DNA of 64,000 nucleotides from Synechococcus sp. CS-1331 (GTDB lineage: Bacteria > Cyanobacteriota > Cyanobacteriia > PCC-6307 > Cyanobiaceae): positions 100,510 to 164,509 of the forward strand of contig JAHLYQ010000031.1 in assembly GCA_025127975.1 (NCBI GenBank), given 5' to 3'. Positions within the stretch are counted from its first letter, which is position 1. Every line of letters begins with the position of its first letter. Of this stretch, positions 18,719-27,756 are shown one piece after another. The translations under genes and the position numbers were made by a program. Under the pieces are notes generated by a model. That model did not search any database. It worked only from the letters and a program-made list of their open reading frames with translations, and had not been told where the DNA came from.

Positions 18719-21173
18719 GCCTGGGCACAAATGGGGTGCCGCTGCCGGCGAAGTTGAAGTCGTTGAGTTTGACCCTGATACCACCAATGCCGTCGTAGGG
18801 GCTGTAGAAAACCCCGATCTCATAGGAGCGCCGTTGTAGTTTCAGCTCCATATAGGAATAGGAAGCATCGCCGTAAAACTCCGAGCGGCTATCAATATTG
18901 AAGGTGGCGCCAGCTTCAACTACCAGTGGCCCATAGATCTGCTGGGCTACCTGAAAACTCACCGTGCGAAGGTCCACGGTTCGGTCAAAACCAAATGGGC
19001 TGGCCCCATTCAAAAAAGTGCCGGCAATGGAGGTGGAGAAGCGGGTGTAATCGAAAAAGGGTTTGTCAAATTGGCCAATGGTGAAGGCGGGGCCACCCCA
19101 GAGGGTGAGCGTGTTCTGACTGGCGCCGTCGCTGTAGCTGGCTACATAGCCGCTGGCGCCAAAGTCGAGCCCAAAGCCCGGAACTACCGGGGATGGTGCA
19201 TAGCGAAAGCCGCGGGTGGGGTCATCGCTGGTATCGAGAGCTGCTCCCTGCCAGAGCTGAAGGGTGCTGCTGATCGCCAGGTTGGCGTAGCTGCGCCAAA
19301 TTGTTTCGAGGGTGTTGGTTTCGAATAGTGTTGCTTCGTAGTTGCCGGATTGGGCGGCCCAGTTTATGTTAACTGGCTGAAAGAATGGCCCCTTGCTGCG
19401 TGGGACGGTTACCTTCTCGGCTGCCTGATCTGTTATCTGATCTGTTGTCTGCTCGGTTGGGTCGGGCGTTTTCGATGGCCGCTGGGATTTTGGTTTGTTG
19501 AGTACTACGCTGCCTGCTAAGTTGGCGCCGTAGGAATACACTACTGTTTGCAATCCTAGGCTGCCATTGTAAATGCGCTCCCGGTAAGAGCCAAAAAGGC
19601 TGGCGCTGGCGCTGTTGTGGCCTGGCAGGGCCAGGGGGGCGCTCAGCTGGCCGGTGCTGCGGGTGCCGGAGCGGAAATTGTCGGGATTGAAGGTGGACAG
19701 GCTGGCCAGGGCGTTCAGGGATAGCCAGCCCATCGGCAGGTTGAGCGCGGCCAGCATGCCGAGCATGTCAGCGAGGGTGGCTGGCTGGTCAGTGTTGGGG
19801 CTGGCCAGGCTCTCGCCAGGCAATACGTAGCTGTTGGTGTTGCCTTCAAAGGCCCGTTGCAACATCAGTTGCGGTTGGAGCCGCAGGCTGCCGTTGCGCC
19901 CAAGCCTGATCGGATCGAGGTTGTAGCCGATAAAGAAGCCATCGCGATCCTGGTTGTCGGTATCGGCGGCCCAGCGTATTTCCTCCTCGCCAATGGTGGT
20001 GTTGACAATCGCGGGCAGGGACACCTTGCCGTCTAGCAGTATCTGCGCCCTGCGACCCTTGATCTTGGTCACCCCTTTGTCGTCCATGACGGCCACCACC
20101 TTGCGGGCAATGCTCCAGGAGGCCGCAGGGGTGAAGGGATCGTTGGTGAAGGCCATCTCTTCGGCTGTCCAGCGCTTGGCCTGAATTTTTATCTGGGCGC
20201 CCTGGAAGCGCATACGGCTAATCGTGCCCCCCGCGACAGAGGGTGGCCGGTATCCATAGCCAGCACTGTTGAGAGAATCGTTGGTGTCGATAACGGCGTC
20301 AAGATTGATCTTCAGCTGGGTGCCCCAGCTTTGTTGATAGGCCACGTTGCGCACCCGCTGCTCAGCTGCAGTGAGCTGCTCCGGTTCGCCCACGCCCGCT
20401 GCTAGCGGCTGCGGCTTGGCTGGGGTTTCGCCTGGCAGGGGGCCAAAGGCCACAGATTCGAGCGCCTGGTTCAAGCTCAGCGCAGGTCTGGTGAATTCAC
20501 TGCCGGGGCAGCCGGCCGGGGGGGGCATGGTCGGCAGGTTGGTGCGACCAGGGGGGATAAGCCGCACAAGGCTTTTTTTAGCCGGGTCGGCCACCAGGGG
20601 TGGACAGACAAAGGAAGGCTTTTGGGCAACGGTTGGTTGGTCACTTAGCAGGGTGTCCTGGTCAATGACGCCGTAGACATCATCCAATTCACCGGTCCCT
20701 TCCAGTTCGCTGTAGCGCAGCCGGCTGGCCTGAAGATATTGATCCCCCTTGCTGAGTCGCACTTGGCCAGAGATGTAGATGCTGCGACTCTTTTCTGCCA
20801 TTTCCACCCGCTCGGCCTGAAGCAGCCAGCCGTTAAAGCGAGCTTGCACATTCCCCGTGGCCACGAAGCGATTCAGTTGCTGGTCGTAGCCCTGTTGGTC
20901 GGCCCTGATCACCACAAAGCTCGGGGTCGGCTCAGCCGCTTGGTCTGGAGCAGGCCCGGCTCCCTGGCCTTGGCGGCTGGGCTTCTCCGCCGCCAGGCTG
21001 GCCCCGCTCAGCAGGCCGGGCATCAGGATCGCGGGAAGCACCAGCAGGGCCAGATGGCGGCGCGATAGGAGTCTCCAGCTGAAAAATCTGGCCGGGAGGT
21101 TCAAGCCAAGTTGCATTAGCCCCAAGGCCTGACTTGCGTTGAATTTGACTGGGCAACTGGACAGCACATGCAC
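18705..21173 (-). CDS. LptD-like outer-membrane protein (DUF3769)
   Basis: A large (822 residues from the first ATG) outer-membrane protein of the cyanobacterial DUF3769 family, the presumed counterpart of LPS-assembly protein LptD. After a signal-like hydrophobic segment (about 43-61, ending GASLAAEKP) comes an OstA/LptA-like domain with FVATGNVQARFNGWLLQAERVEM and VRLSKGDQYLQASRLRY. A long beta-strand-rich region follows, suited to a barrel. The C-terminus ends with alternating strands and RPRTR rather than a classic aromatic residue. A second start 19 codons in (MQLGLNLPARFF) is possible. Codon use is less GC-rich than the neighbours. Function is by family inference. Confidence 0.82.
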   Translation of the reverse strand: MHVLSSCPVKFNASQALGLMQLGLNLPARFFSWRLLSRRHLALLVLPAILMPGLLSGASLAAEKPSRQGQGAGPAPDQAAEPTPSFVVIRADQQGYDQQLNRFVATGNVQARFNGWLLQAERVEMAEKSRSIYISGQVRLSKGDQYLQASRLRYSELEGTGELDDVYGVIDQDTLLSDQPTVAQKPSFVCPPLVADPAKKSLVRLIPPGRTNLPTMPPPAGCPGSEFTRPALSLNQALESVAFGPLPGETPAKPQPLAAGVGEPEQLTAAEQRVRNVAYQQSWGTQLKINLDAVIDTNDSLNSAGYGYRPPSVAGGTISRMRFQGAQIKIQAKRWTAEEMAFTNDPFTPAASWSIARKVVAVMDDKGVTKIKGRRAQILLDGKVSLPAIVNTTIGEEEIRWAADTDNQDRDGFFIGYNLDPIRLGRNGSLRLQPQLMLQRAFEGNTNSYVLPGESLASPNTDQPATLADMLGMLAALNLPMGWLSLNALASLSTFNPDNFRSGTRSTGQLSAPLALPGHNSASASLFGSYRERIYNGSLGLQTVVYSYGANLAGSVVLNKPKSQRPSKTPDPTEQTTDQITDQAAEKVTVPRSKGPFFQPVNINWAAQSGNYEATLFETNTLETIWRSYANLAISSTLQLWQGAALDTSDDPTRGFRYAPSPVVPGFGLDFGASGYVASYSDGASQNTLTLWGGPAFTIGQFDKPFFDYTRFSTSIAGTFLNGASPFGFDRTVDLRTVSFQVAQQIYGPLVVEAGATFNIDSRSEFYGDASYSYMELKLQRRSYEIGVFYSPYDGIGGIRVKLNDFNFAGSGTPFVPRPRTR

Positions 21174-21247
21174 ATGAAGGCTCTCCGGATAATTGCCCTA
21201 TCGGCGGAATTATTCCATAGAGATCCGGCGGCCTTGGGCCCCAGTGG

Positions 21248-21367
21248 TCAGTCTTCGAGGTCTTTGCGGCTGGGGGTGCGGCTGGGATCGCTTGCCAGGA
21301 AGCCAAACACGAAGATCCCGATAAAGAAGAAAACGACCGAGTAAACCGAGATCTTGAGGGCGAGCAT
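21248..21367 (-). CDS. psbI: Photosystem II reaction-centre protein I
   Basis: A 39-residue single-helix PSII subunit, located beside D1 and CP43. The hydrophobic helix fills residues 4-24 ([20 protein letters not shown]) and the conserved tail reads [17 protein letters not shown], the family signature. It sits between the DUF3769 gene and a GH38 gene. The upstream 125 bases to the divergent GH38 gene should hold its promoter. Confidence 0.96.
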   Translation of the reverse strand: MLALKISVYSVVFFFIGIFVFGFLASDPSRTPSRKDLED

Positions 21368-21492
21368 GGTTCGGCCTTGGGGAACGGCGGGCGGGTGACA
21401 GGGAGTGACAGGCGTTTGGGGGAGCCTGCTCGATCCCGCGGCGATCCCGTGGCGGCGGGATCATCCTATGGGTCTTAGCTTGCTATCCAACG

Positions 21493-24411
21493 ATGCCCGA
21501 GGCCCCTCCACCAGGGCAGCCCCCGAGGATTGAAACGTTTCAGTCACGTTCGCAGCCCCGCGGAGCCCGATGGGATCTGCAGCCGCTGTGGAGCTGGCCG
21601 CAGGCCGAGGGTGGTCAGGGCCAGGCCCTGGCCGATCCCTGGGGGGCCCTGCATCGCCCTGACTGGCACTCCCGGGGACTGCTGATCTGGCCCCGGGGTG
21701 GCCAGTGGCGCCGGCTGAGGCTGGAGCTGGCCTGTCCAGAACCCTGGCGGCAGCTCCAGGTTCCCGCTCCGGTGGCCCAGGCCCGTCTGGTGTTGCGCTG
21801 GTGGGCCGATACGGCGGAACTGCGGGTGGATAGCCAGGTGGTGCATGGCGGCGATCTGTTTGATACGGCCTGTCGCTGGGTGTTGCCCCAGCGCTGGTGG
21901 CAGGGGGAGGCCCTGCTGATAGAGCTGCGGCTGCGCAGCCCCCTCCACGACGACGGGGCCCTGATCGAGAGTCGCCTGGAGCTCGAACCCCTGGATCCGG
22001 CCGATCCCGCCGGCCTGTTGGCCGAAACCAAGGCTGAGCTGGCCCAGCTGCGGGCCGGCCAGCCGCTGCGCGGTGGCTTCCACCTGCTGGGCCACGCCCA
22101 CCTGGACCTGGCCTGGCTGTGGCCGGTGGCCGATACCTGGCTGGCGGCCGAGCGCACCTTCTCTGCTGCGCTGGATCTGATCGAGCGCTTCGGCGAGCTC
22201 CATTTCGCCCACTCCACGCCGGCCCTCTACGCCTGGTTGGAGCAGAACAGGCCTGAGCTGTTCAGCCGCCTGCGCCGGGCGGTTGCAGCCGGTCGGTTCG
22301 AGCCGATCAATGGCCCTTGGGTCGAGAGCGATTGTGTGTTGATCAGCAGCGCCTCGCTGTTGCGCCAGTTCCAGCTGGGCCAGCACTACAGCACCACGAC
22401 CTTTGCGGAGCTGGAGCACGCCCTGGCCTGGCTGCCGGACAGCTTTGGTTTCGCCGCCGGTCTGCCGGCCGTGGCCCGCAGCACTGGCGTGCGTTGGTTC
22501 TGCACCCACAAGCTCTTCTGGAACGCCACCAATCCCTTCCCCCACCGGCTGTTTCGCTGGCGCAGCCGCTGTGGTGCCGAGCTGCTGGCCCTGATGACTG
22601 CCCCGATCGGCACCGATGGGGATCCGCTGGCGATGGAGCGCTATCGCCTGGCTTGGCAGGGGGCGACGGGGGTGGACGGGACCCTCTGGCTGCCTGGGGT
22701 TGGCGACCATGGCGGTGGCCCCACTGCAGAAATGCTTGAGCAGCTGCGGCTCTGGCAGCAGCAAGACGAGGCCGCACCCCAGCGGCACGGCAGCCTGCGG
22801 GCCTACCTGGCCGAGCTCGAGCCGCTGGCCCGGCGGCTGCCGGTGTGGCGCGATGAGCTCTACCTGGAGCTGCACCGGGGCTGCGCCACCTCCCGTCCCG
22901 ATCAAAAGCGCCACAACCGCACCCTGGAGCGCCTGCTGAGGGAGGCGGACCTGGCCCAGGCGCTGGCCGGTTCAGGCCCGCCGGTTGCCTGGGAGACCCT
23001 GCTGTTCCAGCAGTTTCACGACATCCTGCCGGGCACCTCGATTCCGGAGGTGTTTGACCAGGCTGAGCCCCAGTGGCGGGCCGCCCGCCGCCGCGCCTGC
23101 TTCCTTAGGGATCGGGCCCTGCAGGCCTGGCTAGGGCCCTGCCGGGGCTGGTGGGTTGCCCAGCTGCAGCCCCTGGCAGCTCGGGCCCGCACCCTGAGGT
23201 TGCCAGCGGGCCGCTGGAGCCATGCCGGCCTTGAGCTGCCGGCCCAGGCGGCCCGCGGCGGCGGCCAGTGGCTGCAGTTGCCTGCTCTGGCCGGGGTGGA
23301 TGCCCTGGAGCTGGAGCTGGAGCGCAGGGCCGGATCCCCCGCTGGCGTGACCGCGCCCGTGTGGGTTGAGGGCTGGCGTTGCGGCAACGGTTTGGTGAGC
23401 TTTGAGCTGGGCCCCCAGGGCCTGGAGCAGCTCTGGGATGGCACGGGCCAGCCCCAGCTCGGTGCTCCCCTGGCCTGGCGGCGCTACGCCGATCGGGGTG
23501 AGTTCTGGGATGCCTGGGATATCGCCGCCGACTACCGGGAGCAGCCGCTGGAGTGGGCTTGGCAGGGCGAGCCGACCTGGCTCGAGCGCGGACCGCTCTG
23601 CACCAGTTTTCTGTGGCGCGGCGGTTGCGGTGCCAGCCGACTGCGGCTGGAGGGGCGCTTGCTGGCCAACACCCCCTGGTTGGGGTTGGTGCTGAGCGTT
23701 GATTGGCGTCAGCGCCACGAGTTGCTGCGCCTGGAGGTCCCCCTGGCCCAGCCGGCGGACCGCTGGGCTGCCGACACCTCCGGGGGGGTGCTCGAGCGGC
23801 CGGCCCAGCCGGTCACTGCCCGGGAGCGGGCCCGCTGGGAGGTGGCGGCGATCAGCTGGATTGCGTCGGTGCCTGCCGATGGGGGTCTGGCGGTGTTACT
23901 CGATGGCCCCCAGGGGGTTTCGGCGAGCCCGAGCCAGCTGGGCGTGTCCCTGCTGCGCGCCCCCACCTGGCCTGACCCCGGCGCCGACAACGGCCGCCAA
24001 CGGCTGCGGCTGGCCCTGATGCCGTGTCGCCTGGGCTGGGGCCGCGCCGGGGTGCCCCAGCAGGCCGTGGCCTTTCGCGAGCCCCTCTGGCTGCGGCCGG
24101 CGGCGGTCCAGGCCCGGCCCGCCCCGCGCCCGGCCTTGCCTTGCCTGGGGGAGGGTTTGCTGCTGCTGGGCTGCCGGCCTTCGGGGGCGACAGCAACCGT
24201 GGTGCTGACCGTGCAGAACTGCTCCCCGTGTCGCCGCCGCCTGGAATTGGGCCCCAACTGGCGGTTGCTGCAGCGTCTCGATGGGCTGGAGAGGCCCTTG
24301 CCCCTTGATCAGCTGCCAGGCGGGGATCCCTACTTGCTGCTGCCCTGGAGCATCGGTTTTTGGCGCCTCTCAGTCGTCGTGGTCGTCGAAGGGGTCGGTG
24401 AGACCCTTTGA
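21493..24411 (+). CDS. Alpha-mannosidase, glycoside hydrolase family 38
   Basis: A 972-residue GH38 enzyme, which cleaves alpha-mannosides with a zinc-bound retaining mechanism. Zinc ligands are expected in GHAHLDLAWLWP (about residue 200) and FHDILPGTS (about 508). The nucleophile aspartate lies in WVESDCVLIS (about 279). Residues 330-350 (LPDSFGFAAGLPAV) also match the family. The remaining C-terminal half forms the beta-sandwich domains. No signal peptide is visible, so it is probably cytosolic, perhaps in glycan recycling. It stands between psbI and psbN, and its last 42 bases overlap psbN on the other strand. Confidence 0.93.
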   Translation: MPEAPPPGQPPRIETFQSRSQPRGARWDLQPLWSWPQAEGGQGQALADPWGALHRPDWHSRGLLIWPRGGQWRRLRLELACPEPWRQLQVPAPVAQARLVLRWWADTAELRVDSQVVHGGDLFDTACRWVLPQRWWQGEALLIELRLRSPLHDDGALIESRLELEPLDPADPAGLLAETKAELAQLRAGQPLRGGFHLLGHAHLDLAWLWPVADTWLAAERTFSAALDLIERFGELHFAHSTPALYAWLEQNRPELFSRLRRAVAAGRFEPINGPWVESDCVLISSASLLRQFQLGQHYSTTTFAELEHALAWLPDSFGFAAGLPAVARSTGVRWFCTHKLFWNATNPFPHRLFRWRSRCGAELLALMTAPIGTDGDPLAMERYRLAWQGATGVDGTLWLPGVGDHGGGPTAEMLEQLRLWQQQDEAAPQRHGSLRAYLAELEPLARRLPVWRDELYLELHRGCATSRPDQKRHNRTLERLLREADLAQALAGSGPPVAWETLLFQQFHDILPGTSIPEVFDQAEPQWRAARRRACFLRDRALQAWLGPCRGWWVAQLQPLAARARTLRLPAGRWSHAGLELPAQAARGGGQWLQLPALAGVDALELELERRAGSPAGVTAPVWVEGWRCGNGLVSFELGPQGLEQLWDGTGQPQLGAPLAWRRYADRGEFWDAWDIAADYREQPLEWAWQGEPTWLERGPLCTSFLWRGGCGASRLRLEGRLLANTPWLGLVLSVDWRQRHELLRLEVPLAQPADRWAADTSGGVLERPAQPVTARERARWEVAAISWIASVPADGGLAVLLDGPQGVSASPSQLGVSLLRAPTWPDPGADNGRQRLRLALMPCRLGWGRAGVPQQAVAFREPLWLRPAAVQARPAPRPALPCLGEGLLLLGCRPSGATATVVLTVQNCSPCRRRLELGPNWRLLQRLDGLERPLPLDQLPGGDPYLLLPWSIGFWRLSVVVVVEGVGETL

Positions 24412-24519
24412 GGGGGGGCCGAAGGCCTGATAAACCCCAAAACCGGTGAGGGCCAGGAGCATCGCCAGCACGGCAAGGGCCACGGAGAGGGCCGGTGAGC
24501 TGGTGGTGGTTGGATCCAT
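24370..24519 (-). CDS. psbN: PsbN, photosystem II assembly factor
   Basis: A 49-residue single-helix thylakoid protein needed for PSII assembly rather than a core subunit. The hydrophobic helix (SVALAVLAMLLALTGFGVY) is followed by the invariant tail YQAFGPPSKGLTDPFDDHDD. The ATG at MDPTTTSSPALS was preferred to a start 20 codons upstream. As in most cyanobacteria it diverges from psbH. Unusually for so small a gene, its 3' end is antisense to the end of the mannosidase gene. Confidence 0.96.
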   Translation of the reverse strand: MDPTTTSSPALSVALAVLAMLLALTGFGVYQAFGPPSKGLTDPFDDHDD

Positions 24520-24638
24520 GGCTAGGGATAGGTGCAGGTGTCGGGTTGCGTCACAACTCTCGACGCCCCAGCGCGGCAAGGCGCCCAGGGCCCTTACAGT
24601 AACGGCAGCGATTCAATGCCCGAGGGGCTTCAGCAGAC

Positions 24639-24839
24639 ATGGCCCAACGCACCCGCCTCGGCGACATCCTGCGGCCACTCAATTCCGAGTACGGCAAGGT
24701 TGTTCCCGGTTGGGGCACCACGCCCGTGATGGGCATTTTGATGGTGCTGTTCCTGGTGTTCCTGCTGGTGATTCTCCAGCTGTACAACAAGTCCCTGCTG
24801 CTCGAGGGCATCACGGTCAACTGGAATGGACTCGGCTGA
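24639..24839 (+). CDS. psbH: Photosystem II protein H
   Basis: A 66-residue PSII core subunit next to CP47, important for bicarbonate and QB-site behaviour. The basic N-terminus [29 protein letters not shown] precedes one helix ([21 protein letters not shown]) and the lumenal tail [11 protein letters not shown]. It diverges from psbN across about 120 bases that must contain both promoters and runs into tatA 36 bases later. Confidence 0.97.
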   Translation: MAQRTRLGDILRPLNSEYGKVVPGWGTTPVMGILMVLFLVFLLVILQLYNKSLLLEGITVNWNGLG

Positions 24840-24875
24840 GGCCGCGGCCATTCCTCCCTCGCCAAAACCGGTTCC

Positions 24876-25184
24876 ATGAACATCTTCGGCATTGGACTTC
24901 CCGAAATGGCGGTGATCGCCGCCATCGGGCTTCTGGTGTTCGGGCCAAAGCGCCTGCCGGAGCTAGGCAAAACCCTGGGCCGGACCCTCAAAGGATTCCA
25001 GTCGGCCTCCTCCGAATTCGAGAAGGAATTCAAATCAGCTATCACTACTGCCGACATAACCACTTCTGACATCACGACTGCCAACCTCCCCGAGGTACGG
25101 CCTGGGGAAATTCAGGCGGTTGGGCAGGTGGCTAAGTCTGAGGTTGTGGGGCTGCCCCAAGTCGTTGACGGCCCGCCCGCCTGA
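24876..25184 (+). CDS. tatA: Sec-independent translocase protein TatA/E
   Basis: A 102-residue Tat pore component for export of folded proteins across thylakoid or plasma membrane. It has the short N-terminal helix MNIFGIGLPEMAVIAAIGLLVFGPKRLPE, with the conserved FGPKRLPELG hinge, then an amphipathic helix (KTLGRTLKGFQSASSEFEKEF). The final 45 residues are a low-complexity threonine/aspartate-rich tail (ITTADITTSDITTANLP). Six bases separate it from pth. Confidence 0.93.
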   Translation: MNIFGIGLPEMAVIAAIGLLVFGPKRLPELGKTLGRTLKGFQSASSEFEKEFKSAITTADITTSDITTANLPEVRPGEIQAVGQVAKSEVVGLPQVVDGPPA

Positions 25185-25190
25185 GCTCGG

Positions 25191-26075
25191 GTGATTGCGA
25201 CCAGTTCGGCCCTACAGCTGGTGGCAGGTCTGGGTAACCCCGGGGCCAACTACGCCGCCACCCGCCACAACGTTGGCTTCATGGCCCTTGAGCGGCTGGC
25301 CGCCGCCGCAGGCTCCTCCTTTCGCCAGCAGACCAAGCTGCGCGGCCTGCTCGCCGAGGTGGGTCAGGGTGCGGCCCGGCTGCGCCTGTTGATGCCCCAG
25401 ACCTACATGAACGAAAGCGGTCGCTCGATTCGTGCGGCCCTCGACTGGTTTGGCCTGGATCCGGCCCAGCTGCTCGTTGTGGTCGACGACATGGACCTGC
25501 CCCTGGGCAAGCTGCGGCTCCGGGCCAGGGGTAGTGCGGGAGGCCACAACGGCCTGCGCAGCACTATCAATCACCTCGGCACCCAGGATTTCCCCCGGCT
25601 GCGCATCGGCATCGGGGCCCCCGCCCAGGATCCGGCCGAACGCCGCGCCCAAACCATCGGCCACGTGCTGGGGCGCTTCAGTGCCGCTGAGCAGCCCCTG
25701 CTGGAGGCGGTGCTCAGTGAGGTGGAAACGGGGATTGGTCTGATTCAGCGCCTGGGCCTGGAGCGGGCGGGGAATCGGCTCAACGGTTTTCAGCCCCCGG
25801 CACGCCAGCATGAGTCGATGGCTCCGCTACCCGCCACCACTGCCCAGCTCCGCGTTCTGCATCAGAGCTTCAGCCAGCGGGTGCTGGAGGGAGAAGTCAG
25901 TGCTGGTGGGTATCGCTGGAGTTTCCGCTGGGCGTTTGACCGCGGCGAACTGAGTGTGGAGCCCTCCCTGGGGCGGGCCCTGATCCAGGACGCCTTGCTG
26001 CGCTACCTGCTCAAGGTGGATTACCAGCTGGAACCCGGCGGCGACTATGTGTTCACGGTGCGGGCCCGTTTTTAA
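25191..26075 (+). CDS. pth: Peptidyl-tRNA hydrolase fused to a DUF3146 domain
   Basis: Residues 1-203 are a complete peptidyl-tRNA hydrolase, which frees tRNA from peptidyl-tRNA: GLGNPGANYAATRHNVGF holds the catalytic histidine, followed by MPQTYMNESG, VVDDMDLPLGKLRLR, GSAGGHNGLRS, and the usual end at NRLNGFQP. The frame then runs on without a stop through PARQHES into MAPLPATTAQLRVLHQ and to SVEPSLGRALIQDALLRYLL and YQLEPGGDYVFTVRARF, which is the whole DUF3146 domain. DUF3146 is normally a separate small cyanobacterial protein. The GTG start follows tatA closely. Both halves look intact, so the fusion may be real or reflect a lost stop. Confidence 0.93.
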   Translation: MIATSSALQLVAGLGNPGANYAATRHNVGFMALERLAAAAGSSFRQQTKLRGLLAEVGQGAARLRLLMPQTYMNESGRSIRAALDWFGLDPAQLLVVVDDMDLPLGKLRLRARGSAGGHNGLRSTINHLGTQDFPRLRIGIGAPAQDPAERRAQTIGHVLGRFSAAEQPLLEAVLSEVETGIGLIQRLGLERAGNRLNGFQPPARQHESMAPLPATTAQLRVLHQSFSQRVLEGEVSAGGYRWSFRWAFDRGELSVEPSLGRALIQDALLRYLLKVDYQLEPGGDYVFTVRARF

Positions 26076-26532
26076 ACCCATCCGCTGGCCACTGGCGCAG
26101 CACCTCGCCGTTGCGGCGCTGCAGCGGTTCCCCCAGCCAGCGTTCCAGCAACAGCTGGGCTACGACGTCGTCAATATCCCTTGGGGGCAGCCGCAGGCCG
26201 GTGGGCAGTAGGCGCATCCAGGGGTTTGGCGGATCCAGCTCCCAGTAGCGCTGGCGGGCGGCCAGGCTGCTGCCGTGCTCATCAACCAGGGTCAGCTCCA
26301 GGTTGAGTTGGCGCAGTAGGGGGCGCCAGGTGTGACTGCCGGTGCCGTTGCCCAGAATTACCCTTGCCAGGCCGCGTTGCTGCCAGGCCTGCAGCAGGGC
26401 CTGGCTGGCTGGAGGAGGCAGGATTGCCGCCTCCAGCACTTGCCCCTGGGATGAATCGGCCAGCACCAGGCCACATTTGCTGCTGCCTGGGTCGAGGCCG
26501 GCGATCAACGCGGACGCCTGCATGCCGGTCAT
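26053..26532 (-). CDS. YqgF/RuvC-like RNase H-fold protein
   Basis: A 159-residue protein with the RNase H-like fold of YqgF/RuvC nucleases. The first strand carries LIAGLDPGSSKCGLVLAD with the expected aspartate, then GNGTGSHTW, LVDEHGSSLAARQRYWE with a glutamate, and IDDVVAQLLLERWL with paired aspartates. This cyanobacterial group is distinct from standard RuvX and its substrate is unknown. Its start overlaps the stop of the DUF3084 gene by four bases, and its 3' end overlaps the convergent pth fusion by 23. Confidence 0.8.
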   Translation of the reverse strand: MTGMQASALIAGLDPGSSKCGLVLADSSQGQVLEAAILPPPASQALLQAWQQRGLARVILGNGTGSHTWRPLLRQLNLELTLVDEHGSSLAARQRYWELDPPNPWMRLLPTGLRLPPRDIDDVVAQLLLERWLGEPLQRRNGEVLRQWPADGFKNGPAP

Positions 26533-27722
26533 GGGCGCCGGGGCCCCCTCGGGATGTCGTCCGCCGGCGGTCGCAACCAGCGCAATTCGACTGCAATCGG
26601 ATCGGGGGTGTCGGCATCGCGCAGCACCACGGCTTCCAGCTGCACCACCTGGCCAGCGGGTCTTTCGCCCAGGGCCCTGCCCAGTTGGTTCAGGCTGGCC
26701 GCGTCGAATTGCAACCCCTCCACCAGCGTGCCCTGGCGCTGGGCGCGGGCATAGGCCGCCGCCAGCAGCAGGTTCAAGCGGCGGTTGATGCCATCTAGGC
26801 CGGTGAGGTCTCCCTCCACCGTTGTACTGGCCAGCACCTCGCCGGCCTTGACGACGGGTCGATTTGGCCGCAGGTCGGGGAAGGCCAGCACCTGGCGCTC
26901 CCCCCGCAGCACGTTGGCGGCCGAGAGGATGCTCACCACCCAGCGGCCGGGCTTGGCGAGCAGCTCCTCCAGTTTGGCGATGTCGTTTCTGGGCACCAGC
27001 AGGATCTGGCGATCCGGTGGTTGGCCGGGTAACACCCGGCGGAAGGCGTTGATGTTTGCCTGCTGCAAAAGGGCCGTGATCACCTGCTGGGCTTGCTCGG
27101 GGCGCTCCAGGGCCACCTTGGCGCTGGAGAGGATTTGCCCGCTGGTGATCACCACATCGCCGCGGCGCAGGGCGATCAGGTTGCTTTCCAGATCCTTGAG
27201 CTCTTGGGCTCCCGCCGCAATTCGCTTGCGCACCTGGCTCAATTCGGCCTCGGTGCGGCCAATCTCCGCGTCCCGGTCCCGCACTTCGAGGTTGAGTCGG
27301 GAGCGCTCCTGCTCCAGGCGATTGCGCTGGGCGATCAGGGGGGCCAGTTCCTGCCGCAGCTTGCTGGCACGGGCCTGGGCCTGCTCAAAGCGCTGCTGGG
27401 CATCTCGCTTGCCCTGTTCGGCTCGGTTGAGCTCCAGCTGGCTGCTGGCCAGCAGGCGACGACTGTTGGCCAGGCGCTCCTCCAGTTGATCGAGTTCAAA
27501 CAGGCCCGTGCGCAGGCGCTCGCTCACCAGCAGCATCAGGCCGAGGGAGATGGCACTGATCAGGCTGCCGGTGAGCACCGTGATCAGAACGGCGGTGTTG
27601 CGGGGCCGCAGCCTGAACAGGCTCAGCCTTGCCTTGCCCACCCGGCTGCCCAGACGGTCCCCCAGATTGGAGAGCACTCCGCCCAGCACCAGCAGCGTCA
27701 GGATCAGCAGCCAACCCGTCAC
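26529..27722 (-). CDS. DUF3084 family membrane protein
   Basis: A 397-residue cyanobacterial protein of unknown function. Two N-terminal membrane helices (VTGWLLILTLLVLGGVLSNL and TAVLITVLTGSLISAISLGL) are followed by a long coiled coil (about 75-190, rich in Q, E, R, L) and a soluble C-terminal domain that includes ILLVPRNDIAKLEELLAKPG. The GTG at VTGWLL was chosen since the 36 extra upstream codons are not protein-like. It is coupled to the downstream YqgF-like gene and begins 34 bases after the ntcA stop. A role tethering something to the membrane is only inference. Confidence 0.85.
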   Translation of the reverse strand: MTGWLLILTLLVLGGVLSNLGDRLGSRVGKARLSLFRLRPRNTAVLITVLTGSLISAISLGLMLLVSERLRTGLFELDQLEERLANSRRLLASSQLELNRAEQGKRDAQQRFEQAQARASKLRQELAPLIAQRNRLEQERSRLNLEVRDRDAEIGRTEAELSQVRKRIAAGAQELKDLESNLIALRRGDVVITSGQILSSAKVALERPEQAQQVITALLQQANINAFRRVLPGQPPDRQILLVPRNDIAKLEELLAKPGRWVVSILSAANVLRGERQVLAFPDLRPNRPVVKAGEVLASTTVEGDLTGLDGINRRLNLLLAAAYARAQRQGTLVEGLQFDAASLNQLGRALGERPAGQVVQLEAVVLRDADTPDPIAVELRWLRPPADDIPRGPRRP

Positions 27723-27756
27723 GTGCGTCTGCGACCGGCCCCAGTATCTCCGGAGT

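Noticed and set aside
21544-22914. 456-codon minus-strand frame
   Set aside because: Antisense shadow of the GH38 mannosidase; Gln/Pro/Gly-rich and without homology.
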